Assembly (NCBI GenBank): GCA_016301965.1
Contig: JAEDOO010000030.1
Coordinates: 1 to 16,137 of the forward strand
Source: Lachnospiraceae bacterium
Lineage (GTDB): Bacteria; Bacillota; Clostridia; Lachnospirales; Lachnospiraceae
DNA length: 16,137 nt
Direction: 5' to 3'
Both the position numbers and the translations under genes were made by a program. Numbering within the stretch: position 1 is the first letter of the stretch; each line of letters begins with the position of its first letter. The notes under the pieces are model-generated. The model did no database searches and had not been told where the DNA came from. It saw nothing but the letters and a program-made list of their open reading frames with translations. Shown here piece after piece: positions 1-6,491 of this stretch.

Positions 1-653
1 GAGTCAATGGCATCTCTGGTGGTACCTGCGATATCCGAGACGATAGCCCGACTGTTTCCAGTCAGTTTGTTGACAATAGAGGATTTACCCACATTCGGTT
101 TACCCACGATAGCAATCCTCGGAATATCATCATCCTCATCTCTCTCCTGCTGCGGTGGAAAATGTTTGACCACCTCGTCCAGCAGATCACCGATTCCCAA
201 TCTTCCCGAAGAAGATATCGGCATCGGGTCTCCCATACCGAGATTATAAAATTCATAGGTATCCATCAGGAATTTTTCAAAATTATCCACTTTGTTCACA
301 GCCAGGATCACCGGCTTGGCACTGCGGCGCAGCATGTCCGCCACCTTTGCATCCGAATCCTGCAGTCCCTGACGTACATCCACCATAAAAATGATCACAT
401 CCGCCGTATCAATGGCAATCTGAGCCTGTTCTCTCATCTGAGAAATGATCACATCCCTGCTTTCCGGTTCGATACCGCCCGTATCCACCATGGTAAACGA
501 ATAATTCAGCCAGGTCACGTCTGCATAAATACGGTCACGGGTCACACCCGGCGTATCTTTTACAATAGAAATGTTCTCACCGGCCAAAGCATTAAACAAT
601 GTAGACTTACCTACATTAGGACGTCCTACAATTGCTACTATCGGTTTGCTCAT
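1..653 (-). CDS. der: Ribosome-assembly GTPase Der (EngA), N-terminal half, cut by window edge
   Basis: Der is a double GTPase needed for maturation of the 50S ribosomal subunit. The visible 217 residues carry the complete first G domain: G1 GRPNVGKST at residues 10-18, G3 DTGG at 57-60 and G4 NKVD at 120-123. An acidic linker (about 170-177) follows, then the start of the second G domain with GKPNVGKSS at 184-192 and a DIAGTTRD stretch. Two tandem P-loops in one chain are diagnostic of Der. The family is about 440 residues long, so roughly half, including the KH-like C-terminal domain, lies beyond the left edge. The ATG at 653 is preceded by a GGAGA ribosome binding site. Its first 38 bases overlap the 3' end of the DUF512 gene, so the two are probably translationally coupled and share the promoter near 2023-2051. 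Confidence 0.97.
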   Translation of the reverse strand, partial: MSKPIVAIVGRPNVGKSTLFNALAGENISIVKDTPGVTRDRIYADVTWLNYSFTMVDTGGIEPESRDVIISQMREQAQIAIDTADVIIFMVDVRQGLQDSDAKVADMLRRSAKPVILAVNKVDNFEKFLMDTYEFYNLGMGDPMPISSSGRLGIGDLLDEVVKHFPPQQERDEDDDIPRIAIVGKPNVGKSSIVNKLTGNSRAIVSDIAGTTRDAID

Positions 654-1992
654 ACAGTTGTCTCCTTTTATGTTTCTCTACTTTATTTTTATGCAGGATG
701 GTTCTTACCAGATCTCCACCGCCGGCATCTGCCACCGCAATGGGAGTTCCCAGAGCCTGCTCCAGTTCCTCTACCGTCATATCATCAAGAAATACATTTT
801 CTCCGGCTCTGAGCATATTGCAGGGAAGGATCAGCCTTTCTCCAAGCACTTTGCCCTGCAGCTGTTTTTTTAGATCCTGCCCGGTGATCAGGCCGGACAC
901 CGTGATTTTTTCTCCGAAGAAATCGTTTCTGATGGCCATCACTTCGATCTTAACCCCATCGTACACTGTCATGATTTTTTCTGCAAGTTTTTTTATCCAG
1001 GGCGCTGCCAGATATCCGGTAGCGATGGTCACTGAACCAGCCTCTGCTGTTTTATCCGGCTCTTTCAGTGCCTCCTGCACCTCTTCTTCCAGAAGTCTCA
1101 GCATACCCACACCGTTTTCCAACTGCGGATACCCATCGTAACGATCGCCTTCCGGCAGCTCTCTTCCCGCCAGAAGATACCACTCATCACTGCAGTGTAC
1201 TCTGTGAGTCCCTGTTTTTTCCATATAATACTGCTGCCATCTTTCCACCTGGTCGATCACCGCCTTTGCATCCTCCTCCATAAAAGGTTCCAGCGGATAC
1301 AAGCCTTCTCTATACTTCGTCAGGCCTACAGGCACAATGGACACGCTCTGCAGCGATGGCATATAAACCTCAAAATCCTTTAATGTTCGCTCCAGCTCCT
1401 GTCCGTCATTAATGCCTTTACAGAGAACGATCTGACCATTTAATTCGATGCCGGCATCAGCCAGTCGACGGATCTTGTCAAAAACGTCTCCGGCAAACCG
1501 GTTATGCAGCATTTTGCAGCGAAGCTCAGGGTTCGTGGTATGAAAAGAAATATTTATGGGTGCCAGATGATAATAGATGATCCGGTCAATATCATGATCG
1601 CTCATATTGGTCAGCGTCACATAATTACCCTGCAAAAAGGACAATCGGGAATCGTCATCCTTAAAATACAGAGTATCCCGCATACCCGGCGGCATCTGGT
1701 CGATAAAGCAGAACATGCACTTATTCCGGCAGGAACGGTACTCATCCATAAGGCTGTTGACAAAGGTAATTCCCAAATCCTCTTCCAGATCCTTTTCGAT
1801 CTCCAGCTCCCATTCCTCACCATCCGCTTTTCTTACCAGCATGGTCAGGTACTCATCATTTGTCAGATAATGATAATCAAATACATCTTCTATTGGTTTA
1901 CCGTTAATGGAAACAAGCTCATCCCCCGGCTCGATCTCCAGCTCATCCGCTATGCTTCCTTCGGCTACTGCACCTATCACATGCTTTTGCAT
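616..1992 (-). CDS. DUF512 family protein with N-terminal PDZ-like domain and CxxxCxxC Fe-S motif
   Basis: The 458-residue protein begins with a PDZ-like segment (GSIADELEIEPGDELVSING, about residues 12-31). A radical-SAM-like cysteine motif follows, with Cys88, Cys92 and Cys95 in CRNKCMFC, and then a TIM-barrel-like region and the DUF512 C-terminal domain. Family members are annotated as putative Fe-S oxidoreductases. The substrate is unknown to me and no reaction is assigned. I chose the ATG at 1992 over the longest open frame (2082): an AGGAGG box lies at 2000-2005, seven bases upstream, the protein then starts directly at the PDZ domain, and a promoter at 2023-2051 falls inside the longer version. 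The gene overlaps der by 38 bases. The DUF512-der pairing recurs in Clostridia, which suggests but does not prove a link to ribosome assembly or translation. Confidence 0.9.
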   Translation of the reverse strand: MQKHVIGAVAEGSIADELEIEPGDELVSINGKPIEDVFDYHYLTNDEYLTMLVRKADGEEWELEIEKDLEEDLGITFVNSLMDEYRSCRNKCMFCFIDQMPPGMRDTLYFKDDDSRLSFLQGNYVTLTNMSDHDIDRIIYYHLAPINISFHTTNPELRCKMLHNRFAGDVFDKIRRLADAGIELNGQIVLCKGINDGQELERTLKDFEVYMPSLQSVSIVPVGLTKYREGLYPLEPFMEEDAKAVIDQVERWQQYYMEKTGTHRVHCSDEWYLLAGRELPEGDRYDGYPQLENGVGMLRLLEEEVQEALKEPDKTAEAGSVTIATGYLAAPWIKKLAEKIMTVYDGVKIEVMAIRNDFFGEKITVSGLITGQDLKKQLQGKVLGERLILPCNMLRAGENVFLDDMTVEELEQALGTPIAVADAGGGDLVRTILHKNKVEKHKRRQLYEQTDSSNCRTS

Positions 1993-2022
1993 ACTCTTTC
2001 CTCCTGTCAAAGCGTTCTTTTT

Positions 2023-2051
2023 ATGATAGCAAGACTGGACTGAAAATGCAA
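2023..2051 (-). promoter_or_regulatory. Candidate sigma-A promoter for the DUF512-der operon
   Basis: Read on the minus strand, a TTGCAT -35 box (2051-2046) and a TATCAT -10 box (2028-2023) are separated by exactly 17 bases. A TGC extended -10 precedes the hexamer. Transcription would begin near 2016, giving a leader of about 24 bases before the ATG at 1992. This also supports that start. A short dyad, AAATGC with GCATTT (2044-2049 and 2055-2060), overlaps the -35 box and could be an operator, but it is short. Confidence 0.55.
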
Positions 2052-2121
2052 CGGGCATTTGCAGGATTCCTTTTTTGTGCATTTTTTTCGCTATTATTTT
2101 TGTTTTTTCTCAAGTAATTTG

Positions 2122-2150
2122 TTGACGCGTATTTTTTTGAATGCTATAAC
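2122..2150 (+). promoter_or_regulatory. Candidate sigma-A promoter for prs
   Basis: TTGACG (2122-2127) and TATAAC (2145-2150) are spaced by 17 bases. A TGC triplet directly precedes the -10 hexamer, forming an extended -10. Initiation is expected around 2156-2158, about 180 bases before the prs start codon. The T-rich stretch upstream (2083-2120) may act as an UP-like element. The promoter diverges from that of the DUF512 gene, with about 70 bases between the two -35 boxes. Confidence 0.65.
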
Positions 2151-2156
2151 TATCTT

Positions 2157-2336
2157 GAATTCTTTTCTAAAGGAACATTAAAACTGTTCAGACCAGGCCG
2201 AATCACTAGCTGATGAGGCCGCAAGAACATGATTCAGGTGTGAGCAAACCCCTTCGGCGCAGCCGATTTTCATGGGTTTGCGAATCATATCTGTGAAGGT
2301 ACTGAACAGATATGAACAGATTATTGGAGGTTTGTA
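2157..2336 (+). ncRNA. Structured 5' leader of prs, candidate riboswitch-like cis-regulatory RNA of unknown class
   Basis: About 180 bases lie between the predicted transcription start and the prs ATG, with no reading frame I can support. Perfect helices can be drawn. P1: 2184-2191 CTGTTCAG with 2302-2309. P2: GGCC 2196-2199 with 2217-2220, a tandem G-A internal loop, then ATCA 2202-2205 with TGAT 2211-2214 closing loop CTAGC. P3: ATGATTC 2229-2235 with GAATCAT 2282-2288, an eight-base bulge (AGGTGTGA), GCAAACCC 2244-2251 with GGGTTTGC 2274-2281, then TCGGC 2254-2258 with GCCGA 2262-2266. Several strands have alternative partners: 2285-2294 pairs perfectly with 2306-2315, and 2245-2252 can pair with the Shine-Dalgarno region. 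No T-run follows any hairpin, so control of translation is more likely than termination. I do not recognise the family, and the structures come from complementarity seen by eye. Confidence 0.6.
2245..2334 (+). promoter_or_regulatory. prs Shine-Dalgarno site and its predicted anti-Shine-Dalgarno partner
   Basis: The prs ribosome binding site GGAGG is at 2326-2330, six bases before the ATG. GGTTTG at 2329-2334 is the exact complement of CAAACC at 2245-2250. Skipping A2328, G2326 and G2327 can further pair with C2251 and C2252, and G2244 can wobble with T2335. The same CAAACCC otherwise forms an eight-base-pair helix with 2274-2281. The two pairings cannot coexist, which gives one state with an open and one with a blocked ribosome binding site. 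The on/off reading is inference; the complementarity is in the sequence. Confidence 0.5.
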
Positions 2337-3509
2337 ATGGCGAATTTAGATTTACTCGAGTGTTCCATTCCGGTTGCCCCGATCAAAATCATTGCTCTCA
2401 AAGGCTGTACTGAGCTTGGCAATACCGTTAATGATTATCTTGTATCTTTCCGTAAAGAAATGGCAGAAAAAAGAACTGACCACAACAACGTGACCTGGTC
2501 CGGCTACGTAGAGGATACTTTCCTTGTAGACGCAGAGTGCCCCCGTTTTGGTACAGGTGAAGCCAAAGGAAAGATCAATGCTTCGATCCGCGGCGCCGAC
2601 CTGTTTATTATGGTAGATATCAGCAACTATACACCCACCTACAAGATCGGTCCTTATGTTAATCACATGTCACCGGATGATCATTTTCAGGATCTGAAGC
2701 GTATCATCCAGGCAGCTACCGGTAAAGCACATCGTATTAACGTGATTATGCCTTTCCTGTATGAAGGACGTCAGCATAAGCGTTCTTCCCGCGAGTCTCT
2801 GGACTGTGCCGCTGCACTGCAGGAGCTGATCAGCATGGGTGTTGAGAATATCATCACTTTTGATGCGCATGATCCGCGTGTGATGAATGCAATCCCGCTG
2901 AACGGTTTTGACAACTTTATGCCGACTTATCAGTTCTTAAAGGCTCTGCTTCGCTCCGTTCCGGATCTGAAGCTGGACAATGAGCATCTGATGTGTATCT
3001 CTCCGGATGAGGGTGCCATGAACCGTGCCGTATATTTCTCCAACATTCTTGGTGTGGATATGGGCATGTTCTACAAACGTCGTGATTACTCTACCATTAT
3101 CAATGGTAAGAATCCGATCGTGGCTCATGAGTTCCTGGGTGATTCTGTGGAAGGTAAGGATTGTATCGTTATCGATGATATGATCTCTTCCGGTGAAAGT
3201 ATGCTGGATGTGGCCAAGCAGCTTAAGGAGAGAAAGGCTAACCGTATCTTTGTATGTACTACTTTTGGTCTGTTTACGGATGGTCTGGCTAAGTTTGATG
3301 AGTATTATGAGAAGGGATATATTACTAAGGTTATCACTACTGACCTGAATTATCGTCCGGAGGAGCTGCTGTCCAGACCTTATTATGAACCGGCGAGAAT
3401 GGGTAAGTATGTGGCCAGTATTATGGATATCCTAAATCACGATGTTTCCGTTGAAAAAGTTCGATCTACCACGGACAAGATTAATCAGTTGCTGGCTAAG
3501 CATCGCTGA
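2337..3509 (+). CDS. prs: Ribose-phosphate pyrophosphokinase (PRPP synthetase), long divergent form
   Basis: This enzyme makes 5-phosphoribosyl 1-pyrophosphate from ribose 5-phosphate and ATP. PRPP feeds purine, pyrimidine, NAD, histidine and tryptophan synthesis in the cytoplasm. Visible motifs are an ATP-site equivalent EGRQHKRSSRES (143-154), the metal-site DAHDP (176-180), SPDEGAMNRA (222-231), the flexible-loop KRRDY (247-251) and the PRPP-binding loop CIVIDDMISSGES (276-288). At 390 residues it is about 75 longer than canonical bacterial Prs. The PRPP loop reads DDMISSGES where canonical enzymes have DD(M/I)IDTAGT, and the N-terminus departs from the usual form. This resembles the divergent long Prs of Clostridia and Bacteroidetes; activity is inferred from the retained catalytic Lys-Arg and Asp-Asp residues. 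It stands alone on the plus strand, behind its own promoter and structured leader and ahead of a terminator. Confidence 0.93.
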   Translation: MANLDLLECSIPVAPIKIIALKGCTELGNTVNDYLVSFRKEMAEKRTDHNNVTWSGYVEDTFLVDAECPRFGTGEAKGKINASIRGADLFIMVDISNYTPTYKIGPYVNHMSPDDHFQDLKRIIQAATGKAHRINVIMPFLYEGRQHKRSSRESLDCAAALQELISMGVENIITFDAHDPRVMNAIPLNGFDNFMPTYQFLKALLRSVPDLKLDNEHLMCISPDEGAMNRAVYFSNILGVDMGMFYKRRDYSTIINGKNPIVAHEFLGDSVEGKDCIVIDDMISSGESMLDVAKQLKERKANRIFVCTTFGLFTDGLAKFDEYYEKGYITKVITTDLNYRPEELLSRPYYEPARMGKYVASIMDILNHDVSVEKVRSTTDKINQLLAKHR

Positions 3510-3538
3510 TCTTTAGGTGATAATAATTTAGGTTGTGT

Positions 3539-3582
3539 CAGGGGGCCGCTGGGATAGGCGGCCCCCTGTTTTACGTTTGTTT
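3539..3582 (+). terminator. Intrinsic terminator of prs
   Basis: An 11-bp perfect GC-rich stem, CAGGGGGCCGC at 3539-3549 with its complement at 3558-3568, has an eight-base loop (TGGGATAG) and is followed by a T-rich tail (TTTTACGTTTGTTT). It lies 30 bases after the prs stop. On the minus strand no T-run follows the stem, so efficient bidirectional use for pgeF is doubtful, although prs and pgeF converge on it. Confidence 0.9.
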
Positions 3583-3611
3583 ATGCATTTACAACGTTGC
3601 TTCTTTAACAC

Positions 3612-4457
3612 TTATTTCAGCATCAGAAATGCGTTGAGATTTCCTCTCCTGCCGTGAGATGCACGGTGGGAATGGAGGAAATCCGGATTACAGCAGGTGC
3701 ACAGATTGGGCATGGACAGATGTTCCGGCAAAATGCCTGCATGTAAGAGAGTGAAGCGACATGCCTCCCAAAGATTCAGCTGGTATTTGCCGTTTTCTTT
3801 GGCATAATATAAACTGTTCCACTCTTCCTGCGGATACACCTTCTGGAATTCCAGGATCACGTCCTCGCTTACTTCGTAGCAGTCCTGGCAGATGGAGGGA
3901 CCGATGGCGACCAGAACATCGGCCGGATCGGTATTGTATTCTCTGTGCATTGTTTCCAGGGTAACGGCGCCGATCTGTCCTACTGTTCCTCTCCAGCCTG
4001 AGTGGGAAAGGCCAATGGCATGGTGTACGGGGTCATAAAAGTACAGGGGCACGCAGTCGGCGAAGGATGTACATAGCGCTACACCGTGTTCGTTTGTCAC
4101 CAGGCCGTCTACGTCTGTCCAGGTTTTTGGGCGGGTAACGCCTTCTCCACAGTGGGAGCTGTCTGCTATGCGCACATTTTTTGTATGGGTCTGGTCGCTG
4201 CAGATGATCTGTTCCGGACGAATACCGAGAGCTTCTGCCATGCGGCGGTAATTTTCTTTTACATTTTCCGGATCGTCTCCCCGGGAAAAGCTTAAGTTCA
4301 TCTCTCCGAGACACCCGGTACTTACACCGCCTTTTCTGGTAGAAAAGCCATGGATGATCTCAGGACAATCATCTAAAGCCGGGTAAGTCAGCCATTCTAC
4401 ACCCAGCGCATTTTTATGTATTGTTAACTTCGGTTCTGTCTCGCATTTCCAGATCAT
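3612..4457 (-). CDS. pgeF: Peptidoglycan editing factor PgeF (YfiH, laccase-domain family)
   Basis: Members of the YfiH/DUF152 family are zinc enzymes with purine nucleoside phosphorylase and adenosine deaminase activity in vitro, and are also linked to editing of misincorporated amino acids in peptidoglycan precursors. The 281-residue protein has GFSTRKGGVS (37-46), DQTHTKNV with His91, FADCVPL with Cys135 and SHSGWRGTVG with His152. The His-Cys-His trio matches the family's metal ligands. The C-terminal SHRASHGRRGN segment is also typical. I selected the ATG at 4457 because AAGGA lies eight bases upstream; the longer starts at 4484 and 4496 lack a ribosome binding site and the latter overlaps yraN. 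It is the last gene of the long minus-strand series, 20 bases after yraN. The physiological substrate is uncertain. Confidence 0.92.
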   Translation of the reverse strand: MIWKCETEPKLTIHKNALGVEWLTYPALDDCPEIIHGFSTRKGGVSTGCLGEMNLSFSRGDDPENVKENYRRMAEALGIRPEQIICSDQTHTKNVRIADSSHCGEGVTRPKTWTDVDGLVTNEHGVALCTSFADCVPLYFYDPVHHAIGLSHSGWRGTVGQIGAVTLETMHREYNTDPADVLVAIGPSICQDCYEVSEDVILEFQKVYPQEEWNSLYYAKENGKYQLNLWEACRFTLLHAGILPEHLSMPNLCTCCNPDFLHSHRASHGRRGNLNAFLMLK

Positions 4458-4477
4458 TATGTTTTCCTTTTCTGTCT

Positions 4478-4837
4478 TTACCATCCCGCTGCGCATTCAA
4501 AAGCATTTTTGATATGACGAACATGATCGCCGCAAATAGCCACCACATCAAATCGACAGGGTGTCGACTCTGAAAGTCGCTTTTTCAACAGATATTCCTG
4601 CGCCACTCGACTGATGATCCGCTGTTTGCGGTAATCCACTGCTTCCTCCGGGAATCCACTGTCCGCGTTTTTTCTGTATTTTACTTCTACAAAGACCAGA
4701 TATCGTCCATCCCGGACGATCAGGTCAATTTCCCCACGTTTGCCCCGGAAGTTCCTTTCCAGGATCTCGCAGCCCTCTCTCTTCAGGAATTCTGCTGCCT
4801 GCTCTTCCCAGGCTGTTCCCAAAGATCTCTTATTCAT
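4478..4837 (-). CDS. yraN: UPF0102 family YraN-like nuclease-fold protein
   Basis: The 119-residue protein is a UPF0102/YraN member with a predicted PD-(D/E)XK nuclease fold. The core is visible as RGEIDLI (Glu36, Asp38) followed by FVEVKYR (Glu51, Lys53), the metal-binding and catalytic pattern of the fold. Its length fits the family. A GAGAGGAA ribosome binding site precedes the ATG. It sits between rnhB and pgeF; next to rnhB it is a common partner in bacteria. Relatives have been tied to DNA uptake or Holliday-junction-like substrates, but its cellular role is not settled and the nuclease activity here is inferred from motif retention. Confidence 0.92.
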   Translation of the reverse strand: MNKRSLGTAWEEQAAEFLKREGCEILERNFRGKRGEIDLIVRDGRYLVFVEVKYRKNADSGFPEEAVDYRKQRIISRVAQEYLLKKRLSESTPCRFDVVAICGDHVRHIKNAFECAAGW

Positions 4838-4850
4838 GTTTTTCCTCTCT

Positions 4851-5606
4851 TTAAATAAAATTACCGATAAAGCTCCTGCGATGGATCTCTGTGGGTCCTT
4901 TCTCTTTCAGTGCCGCAATGTGCGCCGCAGAGCCATATCCCTTATTTGAGGCAAAATCATAACCCGGATATACGCTGTCGTATTCTACCATCATACGGTC
5001 TCTGGTCACCTTAGCCACAATACTGGCGGCTGCGATGGACACACTTTTGGCATCTCCTTTTATGATCGGTACCTGTTTCATGGAAAGTCCCGGGATCGTC
5101 ACAGCGTCATTCAGGAGTACATCCGGCTGGGGCGTAAGCTTACTTACAGCCTGGCGCATGGCTTCGTAAGTAGCCTGGAGAATATTGATCTCATCGATCC
5201 TCTCCGGTCCCACGATACCGATGCCTATGGAAACGGCCTTTTCACAGATCACATCGTAAAGTTCGTCTCTTTTTTTCGCTGACAGCTGCTTGGAATCATT
5301 CAGATACAGGATTTCCTCATCCTCAGGCAGGATCACTGCGCAGGCTACCACCGGACCGGCCAGGGGACCGCGCCCAACCTCGTCAATACCACAGATCACA
5401 CCACAGTCTCTGTACTGCTTTTCATAGACTTTCATGGCCTCTGTGCGGTCTCTCTCAGCCTCCAGTTTGTCCAGGTCTTTCTGGGCCTTTTCCAGAAGCT
5501 TCTGCACACCACTTCGCGGATCATCCGCATACCGCCTCATACGTTCGGCAAGCTGTGACGGCTGCGCCATACTGAACTCCGCTTTTATCTCACTGATACT
5601 TTTCAT
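4851..5606 (-). CDS. rnhB: Ribonuclease HII
   Basis: RNase HII cleaves the RNA strand of RNA-DNA hybrids and starts removal of single ribonucleotides built into DNA. The catalytic motif GIDEVGRGPLAGPV (73-86) supplies Asp75 and Glu76. Asp167 in LLNDAV and Asp203 in VTRDRM complete the usual DEDD metal site. NKGYGSAAH (221-229) is also characteristic. The 251 residues include an N-terminal extension of about 70 residues with a charged, probably helical segment (about 35-60), as in other Firmicutes. The start codon overlaps the rbgA stop by four bases (ATGA at 5606-5603), indicating translational coupling with the ribosome-assembly gene upstream. Confidence 0.97.
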   Translation of the reverse strand: MKSISEIKAEFSMAQPSQLAERMRRYADDPRSGVQKLLEKAQKDLDKLEAERDRTEAMKVYEKQYRDCGVICGIDEVGRGPLAGPVVACAVILPEDEEILYLNDSKQLSAKKRDELYDVICEKAVSIGIGIVGPERIDEINILQATYEAMRQAVSKLTPQPDVLLNDAVTIPGLSMKQVPIIKGDAKSVSIAAASIVAKVTRDRMMVEYDSVYPGYDFASNKGYGSAAHIAALKEKGPTEIHRRSFIGNFI

Positions 5607-6466
5607 TCGTTTTCCTCCGCCGGCTTTTCCAGAGAAATACGGCCGATACGGCCATTACGGAAATCGTCCATAAACATCGCCGCAGCCTTAGCATAATCGT
5701 ATTCTCCGCCTTTTGCCAGACATTTTCTCCTCTCCGCGATGCGTTCCAGCACTTCCAAAGGCTTTTCTGCTTCCTCTTCTACTTCATACTGCCGATTGAT
5801 CGCGCCCGGATAGTTTTCCCGCAGAAAATCAATGGCCAGAAGGGACAACTCCTCGATATTCAGAATATTCTCATTGATGGAACCGATCATCGCCAGACGG
5901 ATTCCCACCTGCTGATCCTCGAATTTCGGCCACAAAATACCCGGTGTATCCAGAAGCTCCAGGCCTTTGCCCATGCGGATCCACTGTTTTCCCTTGGTCA
6001 CACCCGGTTTATTGCCTGTTTTGGCACAGTTCTTGCCGGCATAGGCATTGATAAATGTAGATTTTCCCACATTGGGAATGCCGGCCACCATAGCCCGAAT
6101 GGGACGATTTTTGATACCGCGTTTACGGTCTCTTTCGATTTTTTCCCGGCAGGCTTCCTGCACTTTCTGGCTGATGGCCTTGATGCCGGTTCCATTCTTA
6201 GAATTTACCTGAAGTACCGTATAACCCTGTTGCCGAAAATATGTCATCCAGGCATCGTTGACTGCACTGTCAGCAAGATCCGCTTTGTTAAGCAAAATAA
6301 GACGTGCTTTATTTTTCCCCAGCTCGTCAATATCCGGATTTCGGCTGGACAACGGCACACGGGCATCCACCAGCTCAATGATCAGATCGATCAGCTTGAT
6401 ATCTTCCTGCATCATTCTTCTGGCTTTTGTCATATGCCCGGGATACCACTGTATCGTCATTGCCAT
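5603..6466 (-). CDS. rbgA: Ribosome biogenesis GTPase RbgA (YlqF)
   Basis: RbgA is a circularly permuted GTPase that acts late in 50S subunit assembly. In the 287 residues the G motifs occur in permuted order: NKAD (G4) at 60-63, then GIPNVGKST (G1) at 129-137, the GVT of G2 near 155-157, and DTPG (G3) at 173-176. The N-terminal WYPGHM (7-12) is a family signature. The C-terminal part after about 200 forms the helical ANTAR-like domain. A GAGGTGA ribosome binding site precedes the ATG at 6466. It lies between lepB and rnhB and is coupled to rnhB by a four-base overlap. The rbgA-rnhB order is the same as in Bacillus subtilis. Confidence 0.97.
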   Translation of the reverse strand: MAMTIQWYPGHMTKARRMMQEDIKLIDLIIELVDARVPLSSRNPDIDELGKNKARLILLNKADLADSAVNDAWMTYFRQQGYTVLQVNSKNGTGIKAISQKVQEACREKIERDRKRGIKNRPIRAMVAGIPNVGKSTFINAYAGKNCAKTGNKPGVTKGKQWIRMGKGLELLDTPGILWPKFEDQQVGIRLAMIGSINENILNIEELSLLAIDFLRENYPGAINRQYEVEEEAEKPLEVLERIAERRKCLAKGGEYDYAKAAAMFMDDFRNGRIGRISLEKPAEENE

Positions 6467-6491
6467 GTATTGTCACCTCTTCTTTTTTCTT

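Noticed and set aside
162..812. Plus-strand open frame of 216 codons
   Set aside because: It is antisense to the clearly identified der and DUF512 genes and shows no family resemblance.
1993..2082. N-terminal extension of the DUF512 protein to 2082
   Set aside because: It contains the predicted promoter and ribosome binding site, lacks a binding site of its own, and adds residues before the PDZ-like domain.
2210..2228. CTGATGAGGCC resembles the core of a hammerhead ribozyme
   Set aside because: A hammerhead needs stem II after CTGATGA and then GAAA with a cleavable NUH triplet. No returning stem and no GAAA box are present at a suitable position, and the bases pair better as part of the P2 hairpin.
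3539..3568. Use of the prs terminator hairpin as the pgeF terminator
   Set aside because: On the minus strand the stem is followed by TGACACAACC, not a T-run, so only the plus-strand function is supported.
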